The notes: a model not told the origin generated them from the sequence alone. Shown: positions 27,965-37,188, counted from the stretch's first letter. The stretch is 64,000 nucleotides of DNA from an uncultured Ellagibacter sp. (GCA_934663775.1 CAKUKU010000004.1:78861-142860), one strand, 5' to 3'. Numbers and translations are program-made.

Positions 27965-29608
27965 CTAGACGAGGCCTAAGATATTGCGAACAGCGATGCG
28001 GCCGAACGCGCAGCACTCGCCCAGGTTGCCGCCGCCGTTGTACATGTCGCACCACACGCTGCCGAACTCGCCGGCGCTGTAGAGGTTCGGGATGACATCG
28101 CCGTTCAGGTCGATGATCTGCGCATGCTCGTTGCGGCGCGGGCCGCCGTCGGTGTTGAGCATGGTGTAAGAGCAATGGCATGCGTGGAAGGGGGCGCCCT
28201 TAATCGGGGTCAATGTCTTCTCCGGGCGATAGAACGCGGGGTCATAGCCCTCTTCGCAGTACTCGTTCCACTTAGCGACCGTCTTCACGAGCTCTTCTTT
28301 GTTGATGCCCGCCTTGTCGGCAAGCTCCTCGATGGTGTTGGCGGTATAGCCGTAGCCCTCGCTCGACGGCTCGAAGTTCGGAGCGGTCTGGTAGGCCATC
28401 ATCTGCTTATAGCCCGCGTCGTCCAAGATGTACCAGGTGGTCTTCGGCATTGGCAGGTGCGGCCATTCGCCGCCGAACTGCATGTGGCCATGGCGGCTGC
28501 CGACGTTGATGTTGAGCGGGTTCTGGTCGATGACGTCCCAGTCATGCTCATGGTCGGAGTCCCAGTCCATGAAGAAGCGTCGACCGTTCTCGGCGACGGT
28601 GATGCCGAACTGCTTGGGCGTGCGCATGGTCACGTCCTCGCCCTCGATCGGCGACACGCTCGTCCACATGCCAGCACAGCTGTTCATATGCCACATGTCG
28701 GCGCCGATGCGGGCGCAGATGTAGTGGCCGTCGCCGGTGTTCATGCGGCCGGCGATGCAGCGCGCGGTCGCGGCGGAGAGGTAGTCGGCGCGCATCTGCT
28801 TGTTGTTCTCGAAGCCGCCGCAGCACATGATGACGCCCTTGCTCGCCTTCACGTAGATGGTCTTGCCCTCGTAGGTGTAGACGCCGCCGAGCACGGCTCT
28901 GCTCTCGGGGTCCTGCACAAGCGCGGTAAGGGGCGCGTTGAGCTTGTGGGTGATGTCCTTGTTGTCGGCGAACACGGAGTTCACGAACTTGATGACGTGG
29001 TCGTACTTCTCGTCCTTGAAGAAGAGGACGCCCAGATTGTAGCCGTGCGGAAGCTCGGCGTACTCGGGGTAGCACGTGTCGCCTGTGCCGGGATGGAAAT
29101 GCGTCGTGGCCTTGATGTAGTCGGCCTTGAAGCCGGGCAGGCTTTCAAGCCACGTCTTGTTCTCGTGGATGCCCTCGGCGAAGGCGTCGAGAACGGCGTC
29201 GGGGGTGTTGTCCATCTCGCCGCGCAGCTCGTAGAGGTACTGGCGGAAGCCCTCTGCGTGGTCGTCGTCGGTCCACAGCACGCGGCCGGCGGAAAACGGG
29301 CTGTCGCCGTCACCGAGCACAAGCGCGCCTTTTTCGAGGAGAAGCGCCTTCGCGCCGTTGCCCTCGGTGGCGATGGTCGCGGCCGCCGCCTGTCCGGCCA
29401 AGCCGCCGCCGACGATGAGGACGTCGGTCTCCTCGTCCCAATCGATTTCTCCGATGGACTGGGCGAAGTTGTTCTTGTTCTCCGCCTTGCCCTTCGGAGC
29501 ACATCCCCCGAGCGCGCCGGCCGCCACACCTGCGAGCACCGTAGCGCCTGCCGCCTTGATGAAGCTGCGGCGAGACCTCGTCAGGTTGAGACTCTCGGTC
29601 AAATCCAT
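27965..29608 (-). CDS. Tat-exported FAD-dependent reductase (fumarate-reductase flavoprotein family)
   Basis: A 547-residue flavoprotein of the fumarate/urocanate reductase family. The N-terminus has a twin-arginine motif RSRRSFIKAAG (Arg13-Arg14) followed by a hydrophobic stretch and a lipobox-like GALGGC (Cys36), so it is probably exported folded and possibly lipid-anchored. FAD binding is seen in DVLIVGGGLAGQAAA and in the C-terminal LYSAGEFGSVW and YNGGGNLGECCAFG. Electrons would come from the adjacent pentahaem cytochrome. The acceptor is unknown; in Eggerthellaceae such paralogues reduce diverse small molecules. ATG at 29608 with AAAGGGG upstream; an earlier start is in leader sequence. 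Confidence 0.9.
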   Translation of the reverse strand: MDLTESLNLTRSRRSFIKAAGATVLAGVAAGALGGCAPKGKAENKNNFAQSIGEIDWDEETDVLIVGGGLAGQAAAATIATEGNGAKALLLEKGALVLGDGDSPFSAGRVLWTDDDHAEGFRQYLYELRGEMDNTPDAVLDAFAEGIHENKTWLESLPGFKADYIKATTHFHPGTGDTCYPEYAELPHGYNLGVLFFKDEKYDHVIKFVNSVFADNKDITHKLNAPLTALVQDPESRAVLGGVYTYEGKTIYVKASKGVIMCCGGFENNKQMRADYLSAATARCIAGRMNTGDGHYICARIGADMWHMNSCAGMWTSVSPIEGEDVTMRTPKQFGITVAENGRRFFMDWDSDHEHDWDVIDQNPLNINVGSRHGHMQFGGEWPHLPMPKTTWYILDDAGYKQMMAYQTAPNFEPSSEGYGYTANTIEELADKAGINKEELVKTVAKWNEYCEEGYDPAFYRPEKTLTPIKGAPFHACHCSYTMLNTDGGPRRNEHAQIIDLNGDVIPNLYSAGEFGSVWCDMYNGGGNLGECCAFGRIAVRNILGLV

Positions 29609-29852
29609 GCTGGCCCCTTTCCTATTCCTCTTCCCGGGCCCAGCGCCCTTGCGCTGCCCGAATAAAACCAACGTCTGGAGCATACGCGGGAAGCGCTGCG
29701 GCATCTTCACCCGCAGCTGGGGTAGCGCGACCGAAAACGAGCTTTTTTCATCACCCGAAGAGGGGGAAATACGTATAATCGCTGCTATTCACGGGTACGA
29801 GGCGCACATAATGCCTCGGTAGAGAATAATAAGGCACGTGCAATAATCGTGA

Positions 29853-30116
29853 GGCTCCGCAGGCTCGGGCAGGCTACCCGCGGCGCCCGAAGACCATCGG
29901 AGCATCGACGAGCGTTGCGATGTCATCGGCGCGCAACATGGACTCACGCCGCGCGAGCTCGAGGTCATGAAGCTTCTGTGCAAAGGGCGCACGAAATCCT
30001 ATATCGCAGAGACGCTCTATCTCACGGAAAACACGGTACGCAGCCACGCGAAGCATCTCTACACGAAGCTCGCCGTGCACAGCAAGCAAGAGCTGATGGA
30101 TTTGGTCGGCGCCTAA
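29853..30116 (+). pseudogene. remnant of a LuxR-type regulator (C-terminal helix-turn-helix only)
   Basis: An open frame of 87 codons on the plus strand, bounded upstream by an in-frame TGA at 29850-29852 and without an ATG, GTG or TTG before the HTH. It encodes a full LuxR C-terminal domain: GLTPRELEVMKLLCKGRTKS, then YIAETLYLTENTVRSHAKH, ending KQELMDLVGA. In Eggerthellaceae this HTH normally ends a protein of about 500 residues with ten to twelve membrane helices. The membrane part is absent: 29611-29850 encodes nothing hydrophobic. It lies divergently beside the flavoprotein operon, where an intact LuxR regulator would be expected. Read as a decayed regulator. Confidence 0.75.
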
Positions 30117-30159
30117 GAAGGCAGGTGCCGCGATGGGCGACTTGCGCGGCGGGCTCGAT

Positions 30160-32043
30160 CTACAGGCGGCCCTCATGGGCGACGGGCTTGTGGGCGCGGC
30201 GCTTCTCGAGCAGCTCCTTTTGAAGCGCGGTCACCGCCTGGAAGAGGAAGTCGTATTCCTCGGTTCCCGCCTTCGACTCGTCGGCGAGCTGCGCCCGAAG
30301 CTCTTCGATCGCATCTTCCGCATCGCCGATGGCGAGCTCCTCGGCGAGAAAGCGCGCGATTTCCTCGGGCGACGCCGTGTCCGACCCCGATCCCCCCGCG
30401 GTAAGCAGGCGCCCTGCGCGGGCGTCGGCTGCGCTCGCGTTCGAGACGACCACAGCCGCGCTCGCAGCGGGGTCGCCCGTAAGCGTGTCAAGCAAGCTTG
30501 CGGCGATGGCGGCATGCAGCGAATCGTGCCACTGCGTCTGCGCGAGACCGTCGGCATGCGCGAGCGCCACGAGCGGATTCTGCGCAAGCACGGCGAGAAA
30601 CTCGCGTTCGAGGCGCAGCCGGTTGAGCTCGGGCTTCGCGAGTTTTCGCGCTGGGGCGGTCCTTGTGGCCTGCAAGCGCTCGGGGGTACTTTGGTCATCG
30701 CGCGAATAGCGCGCGAGCGGCTCGAGCTTCGAAAGCGCGTCAAGCGCGTCTTCCTCGCGAGCACGCGTGCGCCCGGCGATCTGAATCGCGTAGTCCTTCG
30801 CAAGGAGCGAGTCCTTGATGGGCGCGAGCACGGAGAGCGCCGATGCGAGCGCAGCCGAGCGCCCCTCAGCCGTGGAGAGGTCATATGCGGCCAAACGGCG
30901 GTCGATGCCGTATTTCAAAAGCGGCTCGGCATCGTCGATCATCGGCTCGAGCTCGGCGGCGCCGTACGATGCCATGAACTCCGCGGGATCGAGGTTATCG
31001 GGCAGGGTGACGGCGCAAAGCTCGATCCGCGTTTTCCCCGCTTCGGGCGTCATCGAGGAATCGATGAACTCGAGCGCTCGGTCGGCAGCCTTCTGACCTG
31101 CGGCGTCTCCGTCGAAAAGATAGACGATCTTCTTTTGCGCATGGCGCGCGAGGACGCGGATATGGCGCATGGTGAGCGCGGTGCCGAGCGTGGCGACGGC
31201 GTTTCGCACCCCGCCCTCGTGCAACGCGATCACGTCGGTGTAGCCTTCGCACACGATGGCTACACCACTCGACGCCATGGCAACTTTCGCCTGGTCGAGC
31301 CCATAGAGCACCTGCGATTTATGGAACAGCGGCGTCTCTTGGGTATTGAGGTACTTAGGCTCCCCCGCGCCGATGACGCGCCCGCCGAACGCGATGCAGT
31401 CCCCCGAGACATCGTTTATGGGGAACATGATGCGGTCGTAGAAGCGGTCGTGCAGCCTTCCCTGGGCGTTGCGGATGCACACGTTCGCCTCGACCATCTC
31501 GTCGGGCTTGAAGCCTCGTGCCGACAGGTGGCGTGAAAGCTCGCCACGGCCGGGCGCAAAGCCAAGGTTCCACTTGTTAGGGACCTCTTTGTTCAAGCCG
31601 CGCCCCGCAAGGTATTCGCGCGCGGCTTGCGCCATGGGCGCCTTCGAGCGCATGAGCTGTAAGTGGTAGAACTCCGCCGTCGCCTTGCAGACGTCCTTAA
31701 GGCGCGCCTTCTTGCTCGCAGGCGCCGACGGCTTGCCGCCAACCTCCACGATGTCGATGTGCGCGCGCTCGGCGAGCCTGTGCACCGCCTCGGGAAACGA
31801 AAGGTCCTCCGCCTTCATGATGAACGCGAACACGTCGCCGCCCTCGCCGCAGCCGAAGCAGTGCCACAGCTGAAGCGCGGGGTCGATCTTGCACGAAGGG
31901 GTCTTCTCGTTGTGAAAGGGGCAGCAGCACCAAAAGTCGCGCCCGCGCTGCTTCACGGGAACGCGCTCGCCGAACACGGCGACGATGTCGCTCGCGTCGC
32001 GAACCTTCTGGATGTCTTCGTCGGTTATGCGCCCACCGGGCAT
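30160..32043 (-). CDS. dnaG: DNA primase
   Basis: Synthesises RNA primers for replication. The 627 residues begin with the CHC2 zinc finger (CPFHNEKTPS and HCFGCGEGGD, about residues 40-70), then the RNA-polymerase-like core and TOPRIM domain with VCEGYTDVIALHEGG and FDGDAAGQKAA. The C-terminal DnaB-interaction region is divergent. In most bacteria dnaG sits beside rpoD; here neither neighbour is rpoD: a LuxR remnant lies downstream and a membrane protein upstream. The dnaG stop is 44 bp from the end of the convergent remnant. Start ATG at 32043. Confidence 0.96.
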   Translation of the reverse strand: MPGGRITDEDIQKVRDASDIVAVFGERVPVKQRGRDFWCCCPFHNEKTPSCKIDPALQLWHCFGCGEGGDVFAFIMKAEDLSFPEAVHRLAERAHIDIVEVGGKPSAPASKKARLKDVCKATAEFYHLQLMRSKAPMAQAAREYLAGRGLNKEVPNKWNLGFAPGRGELSRHLSARGFKPDEMVEANVCIRNAQGRLHDRFYDRIMFPINDVSGDCIAFGGRVIGAGEPKYLNTQETPLFHKSQVLYGLDQAKVAMASSGVAIVCEGYTDVIALHEGGVRNAVATLGTALTMRHIRVLARHAQKKIVYLFDGDAAGQKAADRALEFIDSSMTPEAGKTRIELCAVTLPDNLDPAEFMASYGAAELEPMIDDAEPLLKYGIDRRLAAYDLSTAEGRSAALASALSVLAPIKDSLLAKDYAIQIAGRTRAREEDALDALSKLEPLARYSRDDQSTPERLQATRTAPARKLAKPELNRLRLEREFLAVLAQNPLVALAHADGLAQTQWHDSLHAAIAASLLDTLTGDPAASAAVVVSNASAADARAGRLLTAGGSGSDTASPEEIARFLAEELAIGDAEDAIEELRAQLADESKAGTEEYDFLFQAVTALQKELLEKRRAHKPVAHEGRL

Positions 32044-32053
32044 GAGCTCTCGC

Positions 32054-32758
32054 CTACTTGCGGGGCTCGGACGGCAAGCTGGAAATAGGGCGGTTGCGTT
32101 TGTCGAGGCGTTTCGCCTGATCCCTCACGTGCTCGGGCACGTCCCATTCCTTGTCCTGCAAATCGAGCAGAAGGGCAGCCGCCGTGGTGCGTTGCGAGAG
32201 GCGCACGCAACCCACCGTCTCGTCGGCGAACTCGCGGGCGAAGGTGACGCGCGCGGGAAGGACGGCGGCGCCGATGGATGCCCCGACCGCGCCGAAAATG
32301 GAGGTGAACGCGTTCACCTCGGAGGTGGGCACGGAAACGTAGACCTGCGTGAACATGATGAGAACGGTGCACCCGATGGCAAGCCCCACCACCGTGTAGC
32401 AAAAAGCGCGCCCCGCGTCGCTTTTCCCGCACACGGCAGTCGAGATGATAAGCGACAGGAGCAGCGACGCCACGGTAAGCACGTTCCCGTAAGAGGTGAT
32501 CGGCCCATACATCGTCAGAACCGCGCAGACGGCGGCGATGGCCACGCACGGGAGCAGGACCTTCTTCGCAATCTCGCCGCGTGCGAATTCCTTTTCGGCG
32601 GACAGGATGCGCGTGCGCACGACCTTGCCATGCGGCCAGCGAAAAGAGCCCGTCGGGTGCTCTCGGCCAAGACCGGAGAGATCGTCGACCTTAGACGACA
32701 GAACCCCGAGAACGCCAATCACCACGATGACGAGCAAAATGATCAATACCCACGGCAT
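32054..32758 (-). CDS. multi-pass membrane protein of unknown function
   Basis: I do not recognise the family. The 234 residues contain an N-terminal transmembrane helix (about 2-22), a hydrophilic stretch of about 50 residues, then four or so further helices between residues 65 and 180, and a basic C-terminal tail. No catalytic motif is seen. The ATG at 32758 follows AAGGGA at six bases; an in-frame TTG at 32773 would bury that site. It ends 10 bp before dnaG and is probably cotranscribed with it. The dGTPase gene diverges on the other side. Confidence 0.7.
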   Translation of the reverse strand: MPWVLIILLVIVVIGVLGVLSSKVDDLSGLGREHPTGSFRWPHGKVVRTRILSAEKEFARGEIAKKVLLPCVAIAAVCAVLTMYGPITSYGNVLTVASLLLSLIISTAVCGKSDAGRAFCYTVVGLAIGCTVLIMFTQVYVSVPTSEVNAFTSIFGAVGASIGAAVLPARVTFAREFADETVGCVRLSQRTTAAALLLDLQDKEWDVPEHVRDQAKRLDKRNRPISSLPSEPRK

Positions 32759-32893
32759 GGAAAGTCCCTTCAAGCGATGAGGCGGCTACTTTTCATTTCG
32801 CACTATGGTAGCACGACTGGGGCGCCCCGCCCCTCGACTCCGAGCGATTGCGCAGCTCTCCTATAACCTCACGCGAGCGGGCAGCCCCGAAGC

Positions 32894-32899
32894 TATAAT
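32894..32899 (+). promoter_or_regulatory. candidate -10 element for the dGTPase gene
   Basis: TATAAT on the plus strand 61 bp before the chosen ATG. No good -35 at 17 bp. The 202-bp region between the two divergent starts (32759-32960) must hold both promoters; nothing else was recognised. Confidence 0.35.
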
Positions 32900-32960
32900 G
32901 ACGCAGAGAATGCACGCGGCGCGAGACTCGCCGCACGCGAAAGGCGAAGGTGAGGCCATC

Positions 32961-34187
32961 ATGTCGCAGCAGATTCCCTATCTCTCGATCGACCCGGAAA
33001 TAGAAGAGCGCATTCGCGCCGACCGCGAGGCGGGGCGCAAAAGCCCCTATCGTTTTCGCGACGAGGACATAGCGCGTCGCGAGGCAAATCCCCACGACGA
33101 GGCGACGATCGCCCGCCCCGCCTTCGCGCGCGACATCGAGAAGATCGTGAACATGCCCGCATACAACCGCTATGCGGGGAAAACGCAGGTGTTCTCCTTC
33201 GTCGAGAACGACGACATCTGCCGCCGCGGCCTGCACGTGCAGCTCGTGAGCCGCGTCGCTCGGGGAATCGGGCGGCTGCTCGGGTTGAACGGCGACCTCA
33301 TCGAGGCGATCGCTCTTGGGCACGATTTGGGGCACACGCCCTTCGGGCATGCGGGCGAGAGATTCCTATCGCGCAGCTATCACGAGCGCACCGGGCGCTA
33401 CTTCAACCACAACGTGCATTCCGTGCGCGTGCTCGATCAACTCTATCGACGCAACGTGAGCCTGCAGACGCTCGACGGCGTGCTCTGCCACAACGGCGAA
33501 TTCGCGCAGCAGACGCTCGAGCGTGGATGTGTGGGAACCTTTGAGAATCTCGATGCGCTCGTGGAAAAGTGCACGGCCGACGAGCGCGCCATCGGCACGC
33601 TTCGCCCCTCCACCCTCGAAGGGTGCGTCGTGCGCGTGGCAGACATGATCGCATATGTGGGCAAGGACCGACAAGATGCGATGGACATGGGTGCGCTCGA
33701 CTCGCTTGACGCGTTTGACTCAACCGTGATGGGGAAAAGCAACGCGCAGATCATCAACAACCTCACCGCCGACATCGTGAACGCGAGCTACGGGCGCGAC
33801 CGCATCGCAATGAGCGAAGAGATGTTCGCCGACTTGAAGCGTGCGAAACGGCAGAACTACGAACTCATCTACGAGAAAGAAGGCCTTGCGGCAAGCGACG
33901 GCATCACCGTCGGGCAGATGTTCGAGGAAGTCTACGCGAAGCTGCTGGCCGATTTGCTTGAGGGCCGCGAGGATTCGGCCATCTTCATGCACCACATCGA
34001 TTACCTGGCGCGTAAATCGCGCTCGATCACGCGCGAGGGGTATGTTGACGGCACCGAGCCGAACCAGATCGTGGTCGACTACATCGCCTCGATGACGGAC
34101 AACTATTTTCTGGCCCTCTACGCGCACCTGTTTCCCGAGCGAGCCGACCGCGTGCGGATGCGCGGGTACTGCTCCGACTTGCGCTAG
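32961..34187 (+). CDS. dgt: dGTPase-like HD-domain deoxynucleotide triphosphohydrolase
   Basis: Hydrolyses dGTP (or other dNTPs) to the nucleoside and tripolyphosphate. The 408 residues contain the HD core: the first metal His probably in [14 protein letters not shown], then [15 protein letters not shown] and [11 protein letters not shown], and a later Asp in [13 protein letters not shown] start at the ATG at 32961 ([11 protein letters not shown]), preceded by AAGGTGAGG; an upstream start would add 52 residues of poor coding character. The stop codon shares the palindrome CTAG (34184-34187) with the stop of the convergent rnhA gene, so the two genes overlap by four bases. Confidence 0.9.
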   Translation: MSQQIPYLSIDPEIEERIRADREAGRKSPYRFRDEDIARREANPHDEATIARPAFARDIEKIVNMPAYNRYAGKTQVFSFVENDDICRRGLHVQLVSRVARGIGRLLGLNGDLIEAIALGHDLGHTPFGHAGERFLSRSYHERTGRYFNHNVHSVRVLDQLYRRNVSLQTLDGVLCHNGEFAQQTLERGCVGTFENLDALVEKCTADERAIGTLRPSTLEGCVVRVADMIAYVGKDRQDAMDMGALDSLDAFDSTVMGKSNAQIINNLTADIVNASYGRDRIAMSEEMFADLKRAKRQNYELIYEKEGLAASDGITVGQMFEEVYAKLLADLLEGREDSAIFMHHIDYLARKSRSITREGYVDGTEPNQIVVDYIASMTDNYFLALYAHLFPERADRVRMRGYCSDLR

Positions 34188-34660
34188 GCGAGAAAGCCTT
34201 CGTCGACGAGGAGGTCGCTTCCGTCCGCCGCAGCGGTCGCGAGCGCATCGCAGCGCTCGTTTTCGGGATGCCCCGCGTGCCCCTTCACCCAGATGAAGGA
34301 AACCTCGTGCGGTTTCTTCGCCTCGAGCAGGCGCTTCCACAGATCGATGTTTTTGACGGGTTCCTTCTTCGCGTTCTTCCACCCGCGCTTTTGCCAACCT
34401 TCCACCCAATGCTGGTTGAAGGCGTTCACGACGTATTGCGAGTCGGAATGCACCTCGACGATGCAGGGGCGCTTGAGCGCCTCGAGCGCGACGATCACGC
34501 CGAGCAGTTCCATGCGATTGTTCGTCGTGTTGGAAAAGCCCTGCGAAAGCTCGCGCTCGTGCAGCGCGCCCTTCGTGTCCACGAATTGCAGCACGCAGCC
34601 GTAGCCGCCGGGACCGGGGTTCCCCCGTGAAGAGCCGTCGGTGTAGATGGTGACTTTCAT
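34184..34660 (-). CDS. rnhA: ribonuclease HI
   Basis: Degrades RNA in RNA-DNA hybrids. The 158 residues hold the four catalytic carboxylates in context: [16 protein letters not shown] (Asp), [13 protein letters not shown] (Glu), [11 protein letters not shown] (Asp) and the C-terminal ENERCDALA (Asp), plus the WVKGHAGH histidine loop. The ATG at 34660 follows AAAGGA; a Met five codons earlier is the alternative. Convergent with dgt, overlapping at a shared CTAG. Confidence 0.96.
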   Translation of the reverse strand: MKVTIYTDGSSRGNPGPGGYGCVLQFVDTKGALHERELSQGFSNTTNNRMELLGVIVALEALKRPCIVEVHSDSQYVVNAFNQHWVEGWQKRGWKNAKKEPVKNIDLWKRLLEAKKPHEVSFIWVKGHAGHPENERCDALATAAADGSDLLVDEGFLA

Positions 34661-34680
34661 AGCGTCCTTTCGCATAGCGC

Positions 34681-34718
34681 AAAGTGGGCGGGGCCCGTTC
34701 GGAGCGCCCGCCCGCTTT
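34681..34718 (-). terminator. terminator of the P-type ATPase operon
   Basis: Stem of 12 bp including one G-T pair (AAAGTGGGCGGG with CCCGCCCGCTTT), 14-nt loop, ending ACTTTGCG on the minus strand. It lies between the ATPase and rnhA. Confidence 0.6.
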
Positions 34719-34766
34719 CAAGATACCCGAGCCATCGCGCGATGGAAAGGGAATTTTACCTCAAGG

Positions 34767-36848
34767 TTAGAGATTGTACGACCGCGAGCTGTGGAGGCTG
34801 AGCGCGATCGTCGACGCGTTGTGCAGAAGCGAGGACGTCTGGGGCGTGATGATGCCCCCAACGCCTAATGCAAGCAGCGCCGAGTTGAAGCCGATGGTTT
34901 GCGCGAAGGTCGCGTCCATGCGGCCCATGAGGCTTTGCGAGAGCTTGCGCATGCGCACGATCGCCCCAAGGTCGCCTTCTGACAGCGTGATGTCGGCCAC
35001 CTCCTTCGCGATTGCGGTGCCCTGCCCCATGGCGATGCCCACATCCGCCGCGGAAAGCGCGGGCGAGTCGTTCACGCCGTCGCCCACCATGACGACCTTG
35101 CAACCTTCCGAGCGCAGCTGCTCGACGACGGCGTGTTTGCCCTCGGGGAGCATGTTAGCGCGGAACTCGGTGATCCCCACCGATTCGGCAACGCGGGCCG
35201 CCGTCTTCTCGTTGTCGCCGGTCAGCATGATGATTCGCTTGAAGCCGAGCTCGCGAAGCTCGCCGAGCGCCTCGCTCACGCCCGATTTCAAGGGGTCGTC
35301 GATGCCGATGACGCCCACAAGCTCGCCGTCGACGGCGAGATAGAGCGTGGAGAGCCCCTGCGTCTCAGCGTCGATCGACGCCTGGGCCTCATCGGTCACG
35401 ACAACGCCCTCGTCCTCGACGACGAAGTGCTTCGAGCCGATGACGGCTCGCTTGCCGTCAAGCGAGCTCGCGATGCCGTGCGCGACGATGTACTCGACCG
35501 CCGCGTGGCGCTCGCGGTGCTTTAAGTTCTTCTCGGCCGCAGCGCGGACGACCGCTCGGGCGACCGGGTGCGGGAAGTGCTCTTCCAGACACGCCGCGAA
35601 GCGCAAAACCTGCGTGCGGTTCCAGCCGTCTAGGGGGAGGACGCATTTGACCTTCGGTTGGGCCTCGGTAAGCGTGCCCGTCTTGTCGAAGACGATGGTG
35701 TCTGCCTGGGCAAACGCCTCGAAATGCTTGGAACCCTTCACCGTGAAGCCCGCGTTGGCCGCCTGGCTCATGGCGGAGAGCACCGAAATCGAGCCCGTGA
35801 GCTTCAGCGCGCAGGAGTAATCGACCATAAGCGCTGCGGAAGTCTTAACGAGGCTGCGCGTCGTGAGCGCGACGATACCCGCGAGCAGGAAGTTCCAGGG
35901 GACGATGCGGTCGGCCAAACGCTCGCGCTTGGTCTGGGCCTCCGATTTCAGGCCCTCCGACATCTCGACGAGCGAGACGATGGAGCGCAGCTTCGTCTCG
36001 CCCGACGCCGCGCGAACGCGGATGAAGATCTCGCCGCCCTCGCACGCCGTGCCCGCGAAGACGTCGTCGCCCACCGTGCGCTCGACGGCAAGCGGCTCGC
36101 CGGTCAGCGTGGACTGGTTCACCATCGCCACGCCGCGCTCGACGACGCCGTCGACGCTTATCGGCATTCCCGTGCGCACGACGATGAGATCGCCCGGCGC
36201 GAGGTTCGCCGTCGGCGTGGAAATCTCCTCGCCCCCTTCAATGAGCTGGGAGTTTTCGGGCGCACCCAAAAGCGAGTAGATGAGCTGGTTCTCGGAGCGC
36301 GCCCGCGTGTAGTCCTCGAGCGTCTCGCCTAAATCGAGCAGGAACATCGTGGATCCCGCCGTGGAGAAGTCGCCCTTCACGAAGGAGATGCCGATGGCCG
36401 CCGCGTCGAGGACAGGCACATCGAGTCTGCCGCGGGCAAGCGAGCGCAGCGCGGCGCGCAGGAAGAGTCGGTAGTGCCACACGGTGCGAACGATCCGCAG
36501 GGGCGCCGGCAGAAACCACTTGCGAGCGAAATGCGACCCGACGAGAACCGCGATGTCCATCAGCAGCGAATGCGTGCGCACCGCAAGGGCGCCCGGGCAG
36601 GAGAGCTTCGCCTTCTCGATCGCCGCCACGTCGACCGCGTCCATCGCGGCGAGCACCGCGGCCCGGCCCTCATCCCCGCCGGAATACGAGACTGCAAGCG
36701 ACCCGATTCGCGGATAGACGCTCACTTTCGAAGCGTATGGGCACGCCGTCATGAGGGATTCGAGCGCGTCAACGTCCGCTTCGGGCACGCGCCCGTAAAG
36801 CCGAACACGGACGCGCCCGGGGATCTCGTGTTCAATCTTATACTTCAT
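34767..36848 (-). CDS. P1B-like heavy-metal P-type ATPase without a CPC motif
   Basis: A 693-residue cation pump. Residues 1-70 form an HMA-like ferredoxin fold without a CxxC motif. Then come transmembrane helices, the actuator TGE in NQSTLTGEPLA, the phosphorylation site DKTGTLT, the HP dipeptide of P1B pumps in EEHFPHPVARAV and the hinge GDGVNDSPAL. The membrane metal site reads DYSCALKLTG, where copper, zinc and cadmium pumps have CPC. That points to a different metal, such as Mn or Fe, but this is inference. It starts 12 bp after the DUF6110 gene, and the pair is typical of Coriobacteriia and clostridia. A DtxR/MntR-like box lies upstream of the pair. Confidence 0.88.
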   Translation of the reverse strand: MKYKIEHEIPGRVRVRLYGRVPEADVDALESLMTACPYASKVSVYPRIGSLAVSYSGGDEGRAAVLAAMDAVDVAAIEKAKLSCPGALAVRTHSLLMDIAVLVGSHFARKWFLPAPLRIVRTVWHYRLFLRAALRSLARGRLDVPVLDAAAIGISFVKGDFSTAGSTMFLLDLGETLEDYTRARSENQLIYSLLGAPENSQLIEGGEEISTPTANLAPGDLIVVRTGMPISVDGVVERGVAMVNQSTLTGEPLAVERTVGDDVFAGTACEGGEIFIRVRAASGETKLRSIVSLVEMSEGLKSEAQTKRERLADRIVPWNFLLAGIVALTTRSLVKTSAALMVDYSCALKLTGSISVLSAMSQAANAGFTVKGSKHFEAFAQADTIVFDKTGTLTEAQPKVKCVLPLDGWNRTQVLRFAACLEEHFPHPVARAVVRAAAEKNLKHRERHAAVEYIVAHGIASSLDGKRAVIGSKHFVVEDEGVVVTDEAQASIDAETQGLSTLYLAVDGELVGVIGIDDPLKSGVSEALGELRELGFKRIIMLTGDNEKTAARVAESVGITEFRANMLPEGKHAVVEQLRSEGCKVVMVGDGVNDSPALSAADVGIAMGQGTAIAKEVADITLSEGDLGAIVRMRKLSQSLMGRMDATFAQTIGFNSALLALGVGGIITPQTSSLLHNASTIALSLHSSRSYNL

Positions 36849-36860
36849 CGATTGGCTTCT

Positions 36861-37115
36861 TTACTTTTCGTCCTTGGCTTCTTCGGCCTTGTCGGAATCC
36901 TCGAGATTGATGTAGCTGGCCTCGGCGACGATGTCGTCGACCTGGGCTTTCGCCTGCTCGACGATGTTCTGGTAGCCCTGCTTCACCTGCATGCCCTTAG
37001 CAACCCCCTGCACGTAGCACTTCTTGGCGGTCTTGGACGTGAGCGCCTTCACGCCAACCGTGCCGGCAAGAAAGCCAGCGCCGACAAGCAGGGTGTTGAA
37101 CGTCGATTTCTTCAT
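36861..37115 (-). CDS. small membrane-associated protein, DUF6110-like
   Basis: An 84-residue protein: a short basic N-terminus, a Gly-rich hydrophobic helix (about residues 8-25, LLVGAGFLAGTVGVKALTS), the KTAKKCYVQGVAKGMQVKQG segment and an acidic helical tail (residues 55-84). Proteins of this kind regularly precede the P-type ATPase found next to it; function is unknown. Possibly a small partner of the pump. The ATG at 37115 follows AAGGGA. Confidence 0.7.
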   Translation of the reverse strand: MKKSTFNTLLVGAGFLAGTVGVKALTSKTAKKCYVQGVAKGMQVKQGYQNIVEQAKAQVDDIVAEASYINLEDSDKAEEAKDEK

Positions 37116-37137
37116 AGGGAATCCCTTCTCTCAATTG

Positions 37138-37163
37138 TTAGGCAACCTACAAAGTTCGCCTAA
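37138..37163 (-). promoter_or_regulatory. candidate DtxR/MntR-type metalloregulator box
   Basis: Inverted elements TTAGGC (37138-37143) and GCCTAA (37158-37163) flank AACCTACAAAGTTC; the left half also reads TTAGGCAACCTA. The pattern resembles DtxR/IdeR/MntR operators (TTAGGnnnnCCTAA). It lies 23 bp before the DUF6110 start and downstream of a candidate -10 (TACAAT, 37185-37180 on the minus strand). A metal-dependent repressor is inferred; no regulator gene is adjacent. Confidence 0.5.
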
Positions 37164-37188
37164 ACTAACCAACAGAGTGATTGTAAGC

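Noticed and set aside
28124..29665. Plus-strand open frame opposite the flavoprotein gene
   Set aside because: Antisense of a gene with clear FAD and Tat motifs; no independent evidence.
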